Source: Aminobacter sp039907765 (GTDB taxonomy: Bacteria > Pseudomonadota > Alphaproteobacteria > Rhizobiales > Rhizobiaceae). Taken from it: DNA of 64,000 bases. Position 1 is the first letter of the stretch; each line of letters starts with the position of its first letter. The stretch is from NCBI RefSeq assembly GCF_039907765.1, contig NZ_JARDJI010000013.1, positions 1 through 64,000 on the forward strand. The letters are read 5' to 3'. The position numbers and the translations under genes were made by a program. Under the pieces are notes generated by a model. That model saw only the letters and a list, made by a program, of their open reading frames with translations. It was not told where the DNA came from and did not search any database. Positions 23,920 to 32,569 of the stretch are shown here, one piece after another.

Positions 23920-24981
23920 ATGCCAGAAGCGGCCGGCTGGCAAGCCGAACTCGAACAACTGAAAGCCGTGTCGGCCCGCATCGGCGGCGATCCGCTGCTG
24001 ACGCAGGGCGCCGGCGGCAACACCTCGCTCAAGGTCGGCGGCGCGCTGTGGATCAAGGCGTCAGGCACGTGGCTCGCCCACGCAGCCGAGCGCGACATCA
24101 TGGTACCGGTGGAGATGGCGCCGCTGGTCGCAGCGGTCGAGGCCGTCGATCCCGCCGCCGAGCAGGCGCACCAGTTCACGGTTGCCGCCCTCAACAACTC
24201 GGGCCTGCGCCCGTCAATCGAAACGACGGTGCATGCACTGATGCCGCAGCGCGTCGTGCTGCATGTCCATTGCGTCGATACAATCGCCTACGCCGTGCGC
24301 AGCGACTGCGTCGGGCAGGTCGGCCCACGCCTGGCGGGGCTCAAATGGGCCTATGTGCCCTACGCGCGGCCGGGCCTGCCGCTGGCGCTCGCCATCGCCG
24401 AGCATCGCGACAAGCGGCCCGACGTGCTGATCCTCGCCAATCATGGGCTGGTCGTCGCCGCCAATACGGTGGGGGAGGCGGAGGCCTTGCTCGATGACGT
24501 CAAGGCGAGATTGCGCATTGTTCCGCGAAAGGCGCCTGAGGCGCGCAACGACAAGCTGCTCCAACTCGCGGCAGGCACCGACTACAGGCTACCCCGATCC
24601 GAGGCCTCACATGCCGCCGCGACCGATGCTGCAAGCATCGCCTTGGCCGCAAAGGGCAGCCTCTACCCCGACCATGTCATATTTCTAGGAACCGGCTCGG
24701 CGATAGCGCGGGAGGCCGAGGACGTTGCCGGCGTGGTCGCGCGCCTCGGCGCATCTCCGGTCTCGATCCTGTTTCCCGGCACGGGTATCCTGATGCGCAA
24801 CGACGCGACGCCGGGAGCCGATGCCATGGCCCGCTGCCTTGCCGATGTCCTTGCCCGTATCCCCGACAACGCGCCGGTGCGCGTCCTGACGGCCGAGGAG
24901 CATATCCAGCTGACCGACTGGGACGCCGAGAAATACCGGCAGGACCTGGCCCGCAAGGCTGCGGCCAAGAAGATCGCGTGA
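23920..24981 (+). CDS. Class II aldolase/adducin-family protein
   Basis: This is a 353-residue protein with an N-terminal class II aldolase domain. The catalytic and zinc residues map to Glu101 and His115/His117 in VVLHVHCVD, and to His175 in ILANHGLVV. The glycine-rich TQGAGGNTSLK (28-38) is the phosphate-binding loop. Unlike 220-residue fuculose-phosphate aldolases it carries about 130 extra C-terminal residues with a second sugar-binding-like region (VIFLGTGSAIAREAED, SILFPGTGILM). It could cleave a ketose 1-phosphate or act as a decarboxylase/epimerase. It is the second of three class II aldolase-type genes in this locus, and its specific substrate is not readable. Confidence 0.75.
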   Translation: MPEAAGWQAELEQLKAVSARIGGDPLLTQGAGGNTSLKVGGALWIKASGTWLAHAAERDIMVPVEMAPLVAAVEAVDPAAEQAHQFTVAALNNSGLRPSIETTVHALMPQRVVLHVHCVDTIAYAVRSDCVGQVGPRLAGLKWAYVPYARPGLPLALAIAEHRDKRPDVLILANHGLVVAANTVGEAEALLDDVKARLRIVPRKAPEARNDKLLQLAAGTDYRLPRSEASHAAATDAASIALAAKGSLYPDHVIFLGTGSAIAREAEDVAGVVARLGASPVSILFPGTGILMRNDATPGADAMARCLADVLARIPDNAPVRVLTAEEHIQLTDWDAEKYRQDLARKAAAKKIA

Positions 24982-25054
24982 CGATGGCTGCGCAAACCTT
25001 CACCTACTACGGCTGTTTCCTTTCCACGAAGGTGGTGTTGTTACGTCCCGAGGC

Positions 25055-25148
25055 ACCCCCACCCCTAGCCCCTCCCCACAAGGGGGAGGGGGATTTGGCG
25101 CGCGGCAGCTCCCCCTCCCCCTTGTGGGGAGGGGCTAGGGGTGGGGGT
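25055..25148. repeat. Perfect 39-bp GC-rich inverted repeat (palindromic intergenic element)
   Basis: Two 39-nt arms (25055-25093 and 25110-25148) are exact reverse complements separated by 16 nt. The arms consist of C-runs and G-runs around a CTAG and a CACAAG. It sits in the 211-bp gap between the aldolase and kinase genes, inside the rha operon. Such elements are dispersed in rhizobial genomes. The transcript would fold into a very stable hairpin that may act on mRNA processing. Confidence 0.85.
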
Positions 25149-25192
25149 ATCCTTTGCCAACATAACATCGGCATGCACCGAGGTGCCCGGCA

Positions 25193-26467
25193 ATGACACC
25201 CCTCGCCATCGGCATCGATCTCGGCACGTCGGGCGCCCGCGCCGTGGCGATGACGCATGACTTCGAGATCGTGGCGCAAGGCGCCGCCAAACTCTCCGAC
25301 TTCGGCGGCAACCCGCGCGACCCGAAAATCTGGTGGCAGGCGGTCGAGGCGGCGTTGAACGCCGTGCTTGCGCAGGTCGACCGAACCTGGGTTCATGCAA
25401 TTGCCGTCGACGCCACCTCGGGCACGCTGTTGCCCGTCGATGCCGAAGGCGCGCCGCTCGCCGAGCCGCTGATGTATGACGACAAGGTGGGCGATGCCGC
25501 GCTGCTCGCCCGCATCGCCGCCGTCATCCCGGCGGAAAGCGCTGCCCACGGTGCCACCTCCGGTCTCGCCAAGGCGCTGGTCTTCCAAGATGTGGCTGGC
25601 GTGGCGAAGGTTCTGCATCAAGCCGACTGGATAGCCGGACGGCTGGCCGGACATTTTCGCACCACCGACGAGAACAATGCGCTGAAAACGGGCTACGACC
25701 CGATCGACCGCCGCTGGCCGGACTGGATCGCGGCGACGGGGCTGAGCACCACCTTGCTGCCGCGCGTGGTGGCGCCCGGCACGCCGCTCGAGACCATCGC
25801 CCCAGACATGGCCGGTGCGTTCGGCCTCAGCGAAGAGGTCGAAATCATTGCCGGCACGACCGACGGATGCGCTTCGTTCCTGGCGACCGGCGCCGACAGG
25901 CCGGGCGACGGTGTTACTGCGCTCGGCTCGACGCTGACGCTCAAGCTGCTCAGCGACCGGCCGATCTTTGCGCCCGACTTCGGCATCTACAGCCATCGCA
26001 TCAACGGCACCTGGCTCGCCGGCGGTGCCTCCAACAGCGGCGGCAAGGTGCTGGCGCATTTCTTCTCCACCGACGAGATCTCGCGACTGTCCGCGGGGAT
26101 CGACGCCAATGTTCCGACCGGCCTCGATTTCTACCCTCTCATTGAACCCGGCGAGCGCTTCCCCGTGATCGATCCGGCTTGGCCGCCACGGCTCGACCCG
26201 CGCCCCACCGATGATGCCGACTTCCTCAAGGCCATGCTCGAGGGCATTTCGGCCATCGAGAAGCTCGGCTACGACAGGCTCGCCGAACTCGGTGCCCCGC
26301 CGCTCCGCTCCATGCGCAGCCTCGGCGGCGGTGCGACGAACCCGGCGTGGACGGCGATCCGAGAGATGCGGCTCGGCGTGCCGTTCCTGCCTGCGCACTC
26401 CCAGGAAGCGGCGGCCGGAACGGCGCGGCTGGCGCTGATCGGCCTCGAAGCGGTGGGAGATCTGTGA
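25193..26467 (+). CDS. FGGY-family carbohydrate kinase (ribulokinase-like)
   Basis: This is a 424-residue FGGY kinase with the phosphate-1 motif GIDLGTSGARAVAM (6-19), AVDATSGTLLPVD, TTDGCASFLATG and ALGSTLTLKLLS. The C-terminus has MRSLGGGATNPAWTAIREMRLG. The GTSGAR form of the motif is shared with D-ribulose kinases of plants and cyanobacteria and with some xylulokinase-like proteins. It is distinct from the kinase at 17775, so the operon encodes two FGGY kinases. It is followed by a HAD hydrolase with a one-base overlap (TGATG), which points to joint function. Substrate unknown; a ketopentose or 6-deoxyketose is likely. Confidence 0.75.
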   Translation: MTPLAIGIDLGTSGARAVAMTHDFEIVAQGAAKLSDFGGNPRDPKIWWQAVEAALNAVLAQVDRTWVHAIAVDATSGTLLPVDAEGAPLAEPLMYDDKVGDAALLARIAAVIPAESAAHGATSGLAKALVFQDVAGVAKVLHQADWIAGRLAGHFRTTDENNALKTGYDPIDRRWPDWIAATGLSTTLLPRVVAPGTPLETIAPDMAGAFGLSEEVEIIAGTTDGCASFLATGADRPGDGVTALGSTLTLKLLSDRPIFAPDFGIYSHRINGTWLAGGASNSGGKVLAHFFSTDEISRLSAGIDANVPTGLDFYPLIEPGERFPVIDPAWPPRLDPRPTDDADFLKAMLEGISAIEKLGYDRLAELGAPPLRSMRSLGGGATNPAWTAIREMRLGVPFLPAHSQEAAAGTARLALIGLEAVGDL

Positions 26468-27300
26468 TGTCCACCCAACTCGATGGCATCCGCGACCTGG
26501 CCGAGCGCTTCGACGTGTTCATTCTCGACCAGTTCGGTGTGCTACACGACGGCACGGCTCCTTACCCGGGCGCTGTCGAGGCGCTTGTATGGCTTAAGCA
26601 GGCCGGCAAGCGCACGCTGCTCTTGTCGAATTCGGGCAAGCGCTCGGCACCCAACGAGGCGCGGCTGGCAAAGCTCGGTTTCGTGTCCGGCAGCTGGGAC
26701 CATTTCCTGTCCTCAGGCGAGGTCGCCTGGCAGAGCCTGCGCAAGCAGCTCAGCAATGAAGCGGGCTTGCGTTGCCTGCTCATCGCCCGTGACGGCGACC
26801 GTTCGGCGGTGGAGGGCCTGCCGCTGACATTGGTCGACACGGGCGAGGAAGCAGACATCGTGCTGCTCTCGGCCAGCGAGGGCGACCGCTACGACCTCGA
26901 CCACTATCGCCGGCTCCTCCAGCCCGCGGCTGCTCGGGGTATCAGGTGCCTCTGCACCAACCCGGACAAGATCATGCTGACCTCGGTCGGCCCGCGCTTC
27001 GGCGCCGGGCGCATCGCCGAGCTTTATGCCGAACTGGGCGGCGAGGTCGCCTGGATCGGTAAGCCGTTCCCCGAGATCTATGCGGCAGTCCTCGACTTGC
27101 TCGGCCGTCCGGAACCTTCACGCGTGGTCTGCGTCGGCGACAGCATCGAGCACGACATCGCCGGCGGGCAGGGCGCAGGACTGCGAACGGCGCTGGTGAT
27201 GACCGGGGTCCTGGAGACGAGCAGCCAGGCCGAGCGGGACAGACTGTTCGCCGAGCATCGTGCGACGCCTGATTTTCTTGTGCGGACATTTGCGTGGTGA
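26467..27300 (+). CDS. HAD-superfamily class IIA hydrolase (TIGR01459 type)
   Basis: This is a 277-residue HAD phosphatase. Motif I is FILDQFGVLHDG (the first Asp is the nucleophile; the second catalytic position is Gln, as is common in this subfamily). Motif II is LLLSNSGKR, and motif IV is VVCVGDSIEHDIAGG. The class IIA cap lies between motifs II and III, and KPFPEIYAAVLD gives the motif III Lys. Members dephosphorylate small metabolites. It lies between an FGGY kinase and rhamnose isomerase with tight spacing, so it may clear a dead-end sugar phosphate (house-cleaning) or belong to a side pathway. Cytoplasmic. Confidence 0.8.
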   Translation: MSTQLDGIRDLAERFDVFILDQFGVLHDGTAPYPGAVEALVWLKQAGKRTLLLSNSGKRSAPNEARLAKLGFVSGSWDHFLSSGEVAWQSLRKQLSNEAGLRCLLIARDGDRSAVEGLPLTLVDTGEEADIVLLSASEGDRYDLDHYRRLLQPAAARGIRCLCTNPDKIMLTSVGPRFGAGRIAELYAELGGEVAWIGKPFPEIYAAVLDLLGRPEPSRVVCVGDSIEHDIAGGQGAGLRTALVMTGVLETSSQAERDRLFAEHRATPDFLVRTFAW

Positions 27301-27322
27301 GGCCGCGCTGGAGGAGGATGTG

Positions 27323-28612
27323 ATGGAAACGATGATTGCCGGCGATGCGGTCGAGAAAAGCAACGCCGCCCGCGAGAAAGCCCTGCGCGCCGATTACGCC
27401 GCGCTCGGTGAGCAGCTGGACCGGCGCGGCATCGCCATCGACGCCATCCTCGGCAAGGTCGAGGCGTTCGGCGTGGCGATCCCGTCCTGGGGCGTCGGCA
27501 CGGGCGGCACGCGATTTGCCCGCTTTCCCGGCCCGGGCGAGCCGCGCGACGTGTTCGACAAGGTCGAGGACTGCGCCGTCATCAACCAGCTGACCCGCGC
27601 CACGCCAACCGTTTCGCTGCACGTCCCCTGGGACAAGGCCAACGCCAACCGGCTGAAGCAGACCGCCGCGCGCTTCGGCCTCGGCTTCGATGCCATGAAT
27701 TCCAACACCTTTTCCGATGCCCGCGACCAGAAGCACTCCTACAAGTTCGGCTCGCTCAGCCACGCCGACGCAGCCGTGCGCCGGCAGGCGGTCGAGCACA
27801 ACATCGAATGCATCGAGATCGGCAGGGCGTTGGGATCGAAGGCGCTGACGGTGTGGATCGGCGACGGCTCGAACTTCCCCGGACAGGTGAATTTCGCCCG
27901 CGCCTTCGAGCGCTATCTCGATGCGATGAAGGACATCTATGCGGCGCTGCCCGACGACTGGCGGCTGTTCACCGAGCACAAGATGTATGAGCCGGCTTTC
28001 TATTCGACAGTCGTGCAGGACTGGGGCACCAACTACATCATCGCGAAGGAACTGGGCGACAAGGCCTATTGCCTCGTCGACCTCGGCCACCACGCGCCCA
28101 ACGTCAACATTGAGATGATCGTCTCCCGGCTCATCCAGTTCGGCAAGCTGGGCGGCTTCCACTTCAATGACAGCAAGTATGGCGACGACGATCTCGACGC
28201 CGGTTCGATCGATCCCTACCGCCTGTTCCTGGTCTTCAACGAACTTGTCGACGCCGAGCTTTCGGGCGCCGGGGATTTCCATCCTGCCCATATGCTCGAC
28301 CAGAGCCACAACGTCACCGATCCGATCGAAAGCTTGATGCTGTCGGCGGTCGAGGTGCAACGGGCTTATGCCGCGGCGTTGCTGGTCGATCGCAAGGCGC
28401 TCGAAGGCTTCCAGGAAGGTAACGACGCGCTGATGGCGACGCAGATGCTGAAGGCCGCCTACCGCACAGACGTCGAACCCATCCTCGCCATGGCTCGGCT
28501 CAACGGTGGCGGCGCCATCGATCCGGTCGCGGCCTATCGGGCCAGCGGCTACCGCCAGAAGGTCGCGGCCGAGCGCCCGGCATCGGTCGGCGGCAGCGGC
28601 GGCATCGTCTGA
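27323..28612 (+). CDS. rhaI: L-rhamnose isomerase (Pseudomonas stutzeri type)
   Basis: This is a 429-residue TIM-barrel isomerase of the P. stutzeri L-rhamnose-isomerase subtype. It interconverts L-rhamnose and L-rhamnulose; the subtype is known for broad aldose specificity. Metal-site segments are visible: FTEHKMYEPAFYSTVVQDWG (Glu), CLVDLGHHAPNVNIE (Asp/His) and GGFHFNDSKYGDDDLDAGSIDP (His, Asp). HPAHMLDQSHNVTDP follows. The ATG at 27323 has GGAGGAGG upstream. It is preceded by the HAD hydrolase (22-bp gap) and followed by mutarotase RhaM. This places the first two steps of rhamnose catabolism side by side. Confidence 0.93.
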   Translation: METMIAGDAVEKSNAAREKALRADYAALGEQLDRRGIAIDAILGKVEAFGVAIPSWGVGTGGTRFARFPGPGEPRDVFDKVEDCAVINQLTRATPTVSLHVPWDKANANRLKQTAARFGLGFDAMNSNTFSDARDQKHSYKFGSLSHADAAVRRQAVEHNIECIEIGRALGSKALTVWIGDGSNFPGQVNFARAFERYLDAMKDIYAALPDDWRLFTEHKMYEPAFYSTVVQDWGTNYIIAKELGDKAYCLVDLGHHAPNVNIEMIVSRLIQFGKLGGFHFNDSKYGDDDLDAGSIDPYRLFLVFNELVDAELSGAGDFHPAHMLDQSHNVTDPIESLMLSAVEVQRAYAAALLVDRKALEGFQEGNDALMATQMLKAAYRTDVEPILAMARLNGGGAIDPVAAYRASGYRQKVAAERPASVGGSGGIV

Positions 28613-28626
28613 GGGGAGGGCCGGAC

Positions 28627-28944
28627 ATGCCCGAACGCATCGCCTTCCGCATGGTCCTCAATCCCGGTCAGGCCGCCGAATACAGGAGGCGGCACGACGA
28701 GATCTGGCCGGAACTCAGTGCGGCGCTGCGCGAGGCCGGCGTGTCCGACTACACGATCTGGCTCGATCCCGAGACCAGCCACCTGTTCGCGACGCTCGTC
28801 CGCGCCGACGACCACAGCATGGAGAGGCTGCCGCTAACGGAGGTCAACCGCCGCTGGTGGGACTTCATGGCCGACATCATGCAGTACACCGACCGCAACC
28901 AACCGCTGGTCGTGCCGCTGCAGAGGGTTTTTCATCTGGAGTAG
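28627..28944 (+). CDS. rhaM: L-rhamnose mutarotase
   Basis: This is a 105-residue protein of the RhaM/YiiL family (called RhaU in rhizobia). It interconverts alpha and beta L-rhamnopyranose so the isomerase receives its preferred anomer. The key motif YRRRHDEIWPEL gives the catalytic His at about residue 23, and VNRRWWDFMADIMQ is the conserved aromatic helix. It is full length. It follows rhaI by 14 bp and precedes the class II aldolase by 3 bp, so all three are co-translated. In R. leguminosarum loss of RhaU impairs rhamnose use. Confidence 0.92.
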   Translation: MPERIAFRMVLNPGQAAEYRRRHDEIWPELSAALREAGVSDYTIWLDPETSHLFATLVRADDHSMERLPLTEVNRRWWDFMADIMQYTDRNQPLVVPLQRVFHLE

Positions 28945-28947
28945 ACA

Positions 28948-29631
28948 ATGACTGACAAGGCACTGCGCGACGAGATGGTGTCGATCTGCCGGCGCATGAA
29001 TTCGAGCGGCATCAACCAGGGCACGGCCGGCAACCTGTCGGTCCGTTCGGGCAGCGGCTTCCTCATCACGCCGTCGGGCATGCCCTACGACACCATGGGT
29101 CCCGACGACATCGTCGAGATGGATTTCGACGGCACCTATGTCGGTCGCCGCCCGTCGTCGGAATGGCGCTTCCACCGCGACATCCTCAAGGCGCGCGAGG
29201 ACATCAGCGTCGTGCTGCACTGCCACTCGGTCTATGCGACGACGCTCGCCTGCCACCACAAGACCATTCCGTCCTTTCACTACATGACCGGCGTTGCCGG
29301 CGGCACCACCATCCGCTGCGCCGCCTATGCCACCTTCGGCACCCAGGCGCTGTCGGACAATGCGCTGGCAGCACTCAAGGACCGTCTCGCCTGCCTGCTC
29401 GGCCAGCACGGCCAGATCTCGCTCGGCACCAACCTCGAGCACGCGCTGTGGCTGGCGATCGAGGTGGAGACGCTGTCGCGCATGTATGTCCAGGCGCTGA
29501 CCCTTGGCGAGCCGCCGATCCTGCCCGACGAGGAGATGGAGCGCGTCATCGAACAGATGCGCCGCATGAGCTATGGCCTTGCACCTGATGCGGAAGGCAC
29601 GAATGACGCGGCGCGTCCGCGCCATTCTTGA
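28948..29631 (+). CDS. Class II aldolase (L-fuculose-phosphate-aldolase-like)
   Basis: This is a 227-residue zinc aldolase aligned well with FucA. The phosphate-binding NQGTAGNLSVR is at 23-33, Glu72 (SSEWRFH) is the catalytic acid/base, and the zinc ligands are His91 and His93 (LHCHSVY) and His154 (LLGQHGQ). These match E. coli FucA Glu73/His92/His94/His155 almost by number. It would cleave a ketose 1-phosphate into DHAP and an aldehyde such as L-lactaldehyde. Since RhaD already provides rhamnulose-phosphate aldolase, this enzyme is either redundant or handles a second sugar such as L-fucose. Last gene of the locus. Confidence 0.85.
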   Translation: MTDKALRDEMVSICRRMNSSGINQGTAGNLSVRSGSGFLITPSGMPYDTMGPDDIVEMDFDGTYVGRRPSSEWRFHRDILKAREDISVVLHCHSVYATTLACHHKTIPSFHYMTGVAGGTTIRCAAYATFGTQALSDNALAALKDRLACLLGQHGQISLGTNLEHALWLAIEVETLSRMYVQALTLGEPPILPDEEMERVIEQMRRMSYGLAPDAEGTNDAARPRHS

Positions 29632-29715
29632 AACCTGTCAAAGCTGGGTGGCGCGACCGCCATCGCGCACCTGCAATAATTTTCAGGACTCTCCCTTGTC
29701 GCCGTCGCCAAGTTG

Positions 29716-29729
29716 TGAAATATATTTCA
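29716..29729. promoter_or_regulatory. Palindromic operator TGAAATATATTTCA
   Basis: This is a perfect 14-bp palindrome in an AT-rich patch 164 bp before the binding-protein start and 15 bp upstream of a consensus -35. The extended form is nearly symmetric (TGTGAAATATATTTCATCA). A SorC-type regulator encoded in the operon is the likely binder. Confidence 0.5.
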
Positions 29730-29743
29730 TCATGTGAATTTTA

Positions 29744-29772
29744 TTGACATATCGATTCAAGGCTGCAATTCT
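29744..29772 (+). promoter_or_regulatory. Candidate sigma-70 promoter of the second sugar operon
   Basis: A perfect -35 TTGACA (29744-29749) is followed at 17 bp by AATTCT (29767-29772), a weak -10. It lies downstream of the TGAAATATATTTCA palindrome and about 110 bp before the TTG start of the binding-protein gene. Confidence 0.4.
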
Positions 29773-29879
29773 CTGCGCATCGGACTTCGGGAGGAAGTTC
29801 GGTGCAAATCAATCCAAATGGCGCGGCGCCCAGGGTGCCGGCAACGGTTGTTGATCTGGCTTCGGCCAAGGGAGGGAAC

Positions 29880-30908
29880 TTGCGTAGATTTCTCAGCACT
29901 TTCGCGGCCGCAGCCGCGGTCTCGACCATTCTCGCCGCGGGCCATGCCCAGTCGGCCGAAAACCCGTTCAAATGCGCGCCCGGCGAAAAATACGTCATGA
30001 ACGTCATGGTGTCGGGCGTCGAATACTGGTTCCCGGTCTACGAGATGTTCAAGCAGGCCGGCCAGCAGTTCGGCTGCGAGACGGCCTACACCGGCACGCC
30101 GGAATATGACGTCAACAAGCAGATCGCGACCTTCGACCAGGCGCTGGCGCAGAAGCCGGCTGGCATCCTGGTGCATCCGATGAATTCCGATCCGTTCATC
30201 GAGCCGATCGACCGCGCCATCGAGCAGGGCACCGCCGTCGTCACCTTCGCCGCCGACTCGCCCAACTCCAAGCGCGTCTCCTACATCACCTCCGACAACG
30301 TCGCCGAAGGCACCTACGCCGCTGACGCGGTGGCCAAGGCGATGGATGGCAAGGGCGAATATGCCGTTCTGGAAAACCCAGGTCAGGACAACCACGACAA
30401 GCGCGTCAACGCCTTCGTCGCCCGCATGCAGGCCAAGTGGCCGGACATGAAGCTGGTCGGCCGCGCCGCTTCGAACCAGGACCCGACCAAGGCCTACCAG
30501 GCCGTGCTCAGCCTGGCGCAGGCGCATCCCGACCTCGGCGCCGTGTTCATGCCGGAAGCCAATTCGGCCATCGGCGCCGCCCAGGCGGCCAAGGAAGGCG
30601 GCGGCAAGATCAAGGTCATGCTGGCCGACGTCAACGCCAAGATCCTCGACATGATCAAGGCCGGCGAGATCTTCGGCTCGGTCAACCCGAATCAGGGCAT
30701 GCAGGGCTACATGGGCTTCATGCTGCTCTGGATGGCCAAGCACCCCGGGTTGATCGACCCGATGAACGACGCCAAGCGCTCGGGCTTCAACCCCATGAGC
30801 GTGCCCTTCGTCGACAACGGCTTCTCGATCGTGACGGCCGACAACGCCGACGACTTCTACTGGGACAAGTACCTCAAGCGTCGCGGCACCAAGGGCATCG
30901 AGGAATAG
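29880..30908 (+). CDS. Sugar ABC importer substrate-binding protein
   Basis: This is a 342-residue periplasmic binding protein of the ribose/galactose type (Peripla_BP_4-like). The TTG at 29880 is chosen as start: GGGAGGG lies just upstream, and it yields a clean signal peptide (MRRFLSTFAAAAAVSTILAAGHAQS, given here in part). A GTG at 29802 would add 26 non-signal residues. Mature features are VSGVEYWFPVYEMFKQAG, the repeated hinge segments and ADVNAKILDMIKAGEIFGSVNPNQ. It is unlike the LsrB/RhaS-type protein at 22711 and the AraF-type protein at 59454, so a different ligand is expected. A 9-bp hairpin follows the stop. Confidence 0.85.
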   Translation: MRRFLSTFAAAAAVSTILAAGHAQSAENPFKCAPGEKYVMNVMVSGVEYWFPVYEMFKQAGQQFGCETAYTGTPEYDVNKQIATFDQALAQKPAGILVHPMNSDPFIEPIDRAIEQGTAVVTFAADSPNSKRVSYITSDNVAEGTYAADAVAKAMDGKGEYAVLENPGQDNHDKRVNAFVARMQAKWPDMKLVGRAASNQDPTKAYQAVLSLAQAHPDLGAVFMPEANSAIGAAQAAKEGGGKIKVMLADVNAKILDMIKAGEIFGSVNPNQGMQGYMGFMLLWMAKHPGLIDPMNDAKRSGFNPMSVPFVDNGFSIVTADNADDFYWDKYLKRRGTKGIEE

Positions 30909-30942
30909 ATTTCCCCGGGCATTCATGCCTTGCTTGAAGATC

Positions 30943-30964
30943 GCCGGGGCGTTCTCGCCCCGGC
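30943..30964 (+). terminator. Intercistronic stem-loop after the binding-protein gene
   Basis: GCCGGGGCG and CGCCCCGGC pair perfectly around TTCT, 35 bp after the stop and 36 bp before the ATPase start. No T-run is present. It probably stabilises the upstream message or attenuates downstream transcription. Confidence 0.5.
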
Positions 30965-30999
30965 ATCTACCGGACCCCGAACACAGCGAAAGTTGACAG

Positions 31000-32550
31000 A
31001 TGTCGACGCCCATTCTCGAGATTTCTGGAGTTTCGAAGTCGTTCGGCGCCATCAAGGCGTTGACCGGCATCGACTTCTCGCTGGCGCCGGGCGAGGTGCA
31101 TGCGCTCTGCGGCGAGAACGGCGCCGGCAAGTCGACGCTGATGAACATCATCGCCGGTGTCCTGCAGCCTGACGAGGGCGACATCCGCATCGGCGGCGAA
31201 AACGTCGTCATCGCCTCGCCGGCAGTGGCGCAGAAGCTCGGCATCGCGCTCGTCCACCAGGAGATCGCGCTCTGCCCGGATGCGACGGTCGCCGAGAACA
31301 TCTTCATGTCCGCCATCAATACCCGCCGCGCGCCGCTGATGAATTTCCGCAGCTTGCAGGCCGAGGCGCAGAAGGTGATGGATCTTTTGGCCTCGATCCC
31401 GGTGCGCACCAAGGTCGGCGACCTTTCCATTTCCAACCAGCAGCTGGTCGAGATCGCCAAGGCGCTGACGCTCGACTGCCGCGTTTTGATCCTCGACGAG
31501 CCGACCGCGGCGCTGACCGAGCCGGAAGCGCAACGCCTGTTCGCCATTGTCCGCGAACTCAAGTCGCGCGGCATCTCCATCATCTACATCAGCCACCGCA
31601 TGGCCGAGATCTTCTCGCTCTGCGACAGGGTGACGGTGTTCCGCGACGGCCGTTACGTCGCCACCGACGAGATTGCGGCGACCTCGCCCGACGAGGTGGT
31701 GCGCAAGATGGTCGGCCGCGAGATCGCCCAGCTCTATCCCGAAAAGCTCGGGCCGGGCGAGGCGCCGGGCCGCACATTGCTCGAGGTCTCCGACCTGTCG
31801 GATGGCGAGCGCTGCTTCGGCGTCGGCCTCGAGCTGCGCGCCGGCGAAATCCTCGGCATCGGCGGGCTGATCGGCTCCGGCCGCAGCGAAATCGCCCAGA
31901 CGCTGTGCGGCCTGCGGCCTGCGGTTTCAGGTGGTGTCGAGATCGATGGCCAGCCCCTCAAGGTTTCCGGCTACGCCCAGGCGGTGAAGGCCGGGCTCGT
32001 CTATCTCTCCGAGGACCGCAAGGGCTCGGGCGTGTTCCTCGACATGTCGATCGCCGCCAATGTGTCAGCGCTCGATCTCGGCAAGCTCACCGGCAGCCTC
32101 GGCCTGCTCGACCGTCGCGCCGAAACCGAGCAGGCGACCGAACTGGCCAGGCGCCTCGGCGTGCGTATGGCCGGCGTCGGTGCTGCGGTGTCGACGCTCA
32201 GCGGCGGCAACCAGCAGAAGGTGGCGATTGCCAAGCAGCTGTCGGTCGGTCCCAAGGTGATGATCATGGACGAGCCGACGCGCGGTATCGACGTCGGCGC
32301 CAAGGCCGAGATCCATCGCCTGCTGCGCAAGCTTGCCCGCCGCGGGGTCGGTATCATCGTCATTTCCTCCGAGATGCCCGAGCTGATCGGCCTGTGCGAC
32401 CGCGTGCTGGTGGTGCGCGAGGGCCGGATCGCCGGCGAGCTCGCGGCCGACGAACTCGGCGAGGAAGCCATCATCATGCTCGCCTCCGGCGTGCAGCCCA
32501 GTTCACACCCCAATTCAGGCAACGCCAGGCAGGCCCGAAATGTCGCCTAG
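31000..32550 (+). CDS. Sugar ABC importer ATP-binding protein
   Basis: This is a 516-residue tandem-NBD ATPase (RbsA/AraG class). Walker A is at 38-45 (GENGAGKS), the first NBD has LSISNQQLVEIAKAL and LILDEPTAALTE, and the second NBD has GLIGSGRSE, LSGGNQQK and MIMDEPTRGIDVG. The last about 25 residues are a hydrophilic tail. It works at the inner membrane with the single permease encoded 20 bp downstream, which implies a homodimeric channel. It is part of the SorC-regulated operon; ligand unknown. Confidence 0.9.
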   Translation: MSTPILEISGVSKSFGAIKALTGIDFSLAPGEVHALCGENGAGKSTLMNIIAGVLQPDEGDIRIGGENVVIASPAVAQKLGIALVHQEIALCPDATVAENIFMSAINTRRAPLMNFRSLQAEAQKVMDLLASIPVRTKVGDLSISNQQLVEIAKALTLDCRVLILDEPTAALTEPEAQRLFAIVRELKSRGISIIYISHRMAEIFSLCDRVTVFRDGRYVATDEIAATSPDEVVRKMVGREIAQLYPEKLGPGEAPGRTLLEVSDLSDGERCFGVGLELRAGEILGIGGLIGSGRSEIAQTLCGLRPAVSGGVEIDGQPLKVSGYAQAVKAGLVYLSEDRKGSGVFLDMSIAANVSALDLGKLTGSLGLLDRRAETEQATELARRLGVRMAGVGAAVSTLSGGNQQKVAIAKQLSVGPKVMIMDEPTRGIDVGAKAEIHRLLRKLARRGVGIIVISSEMPELIGLCDRVLVVREGRIAGELAADELGEEAIIMLASGVQPSSHPNSGNARQARNVA

Positions 32551-32569
32551 GGAAGCGGAAGCACCGATC

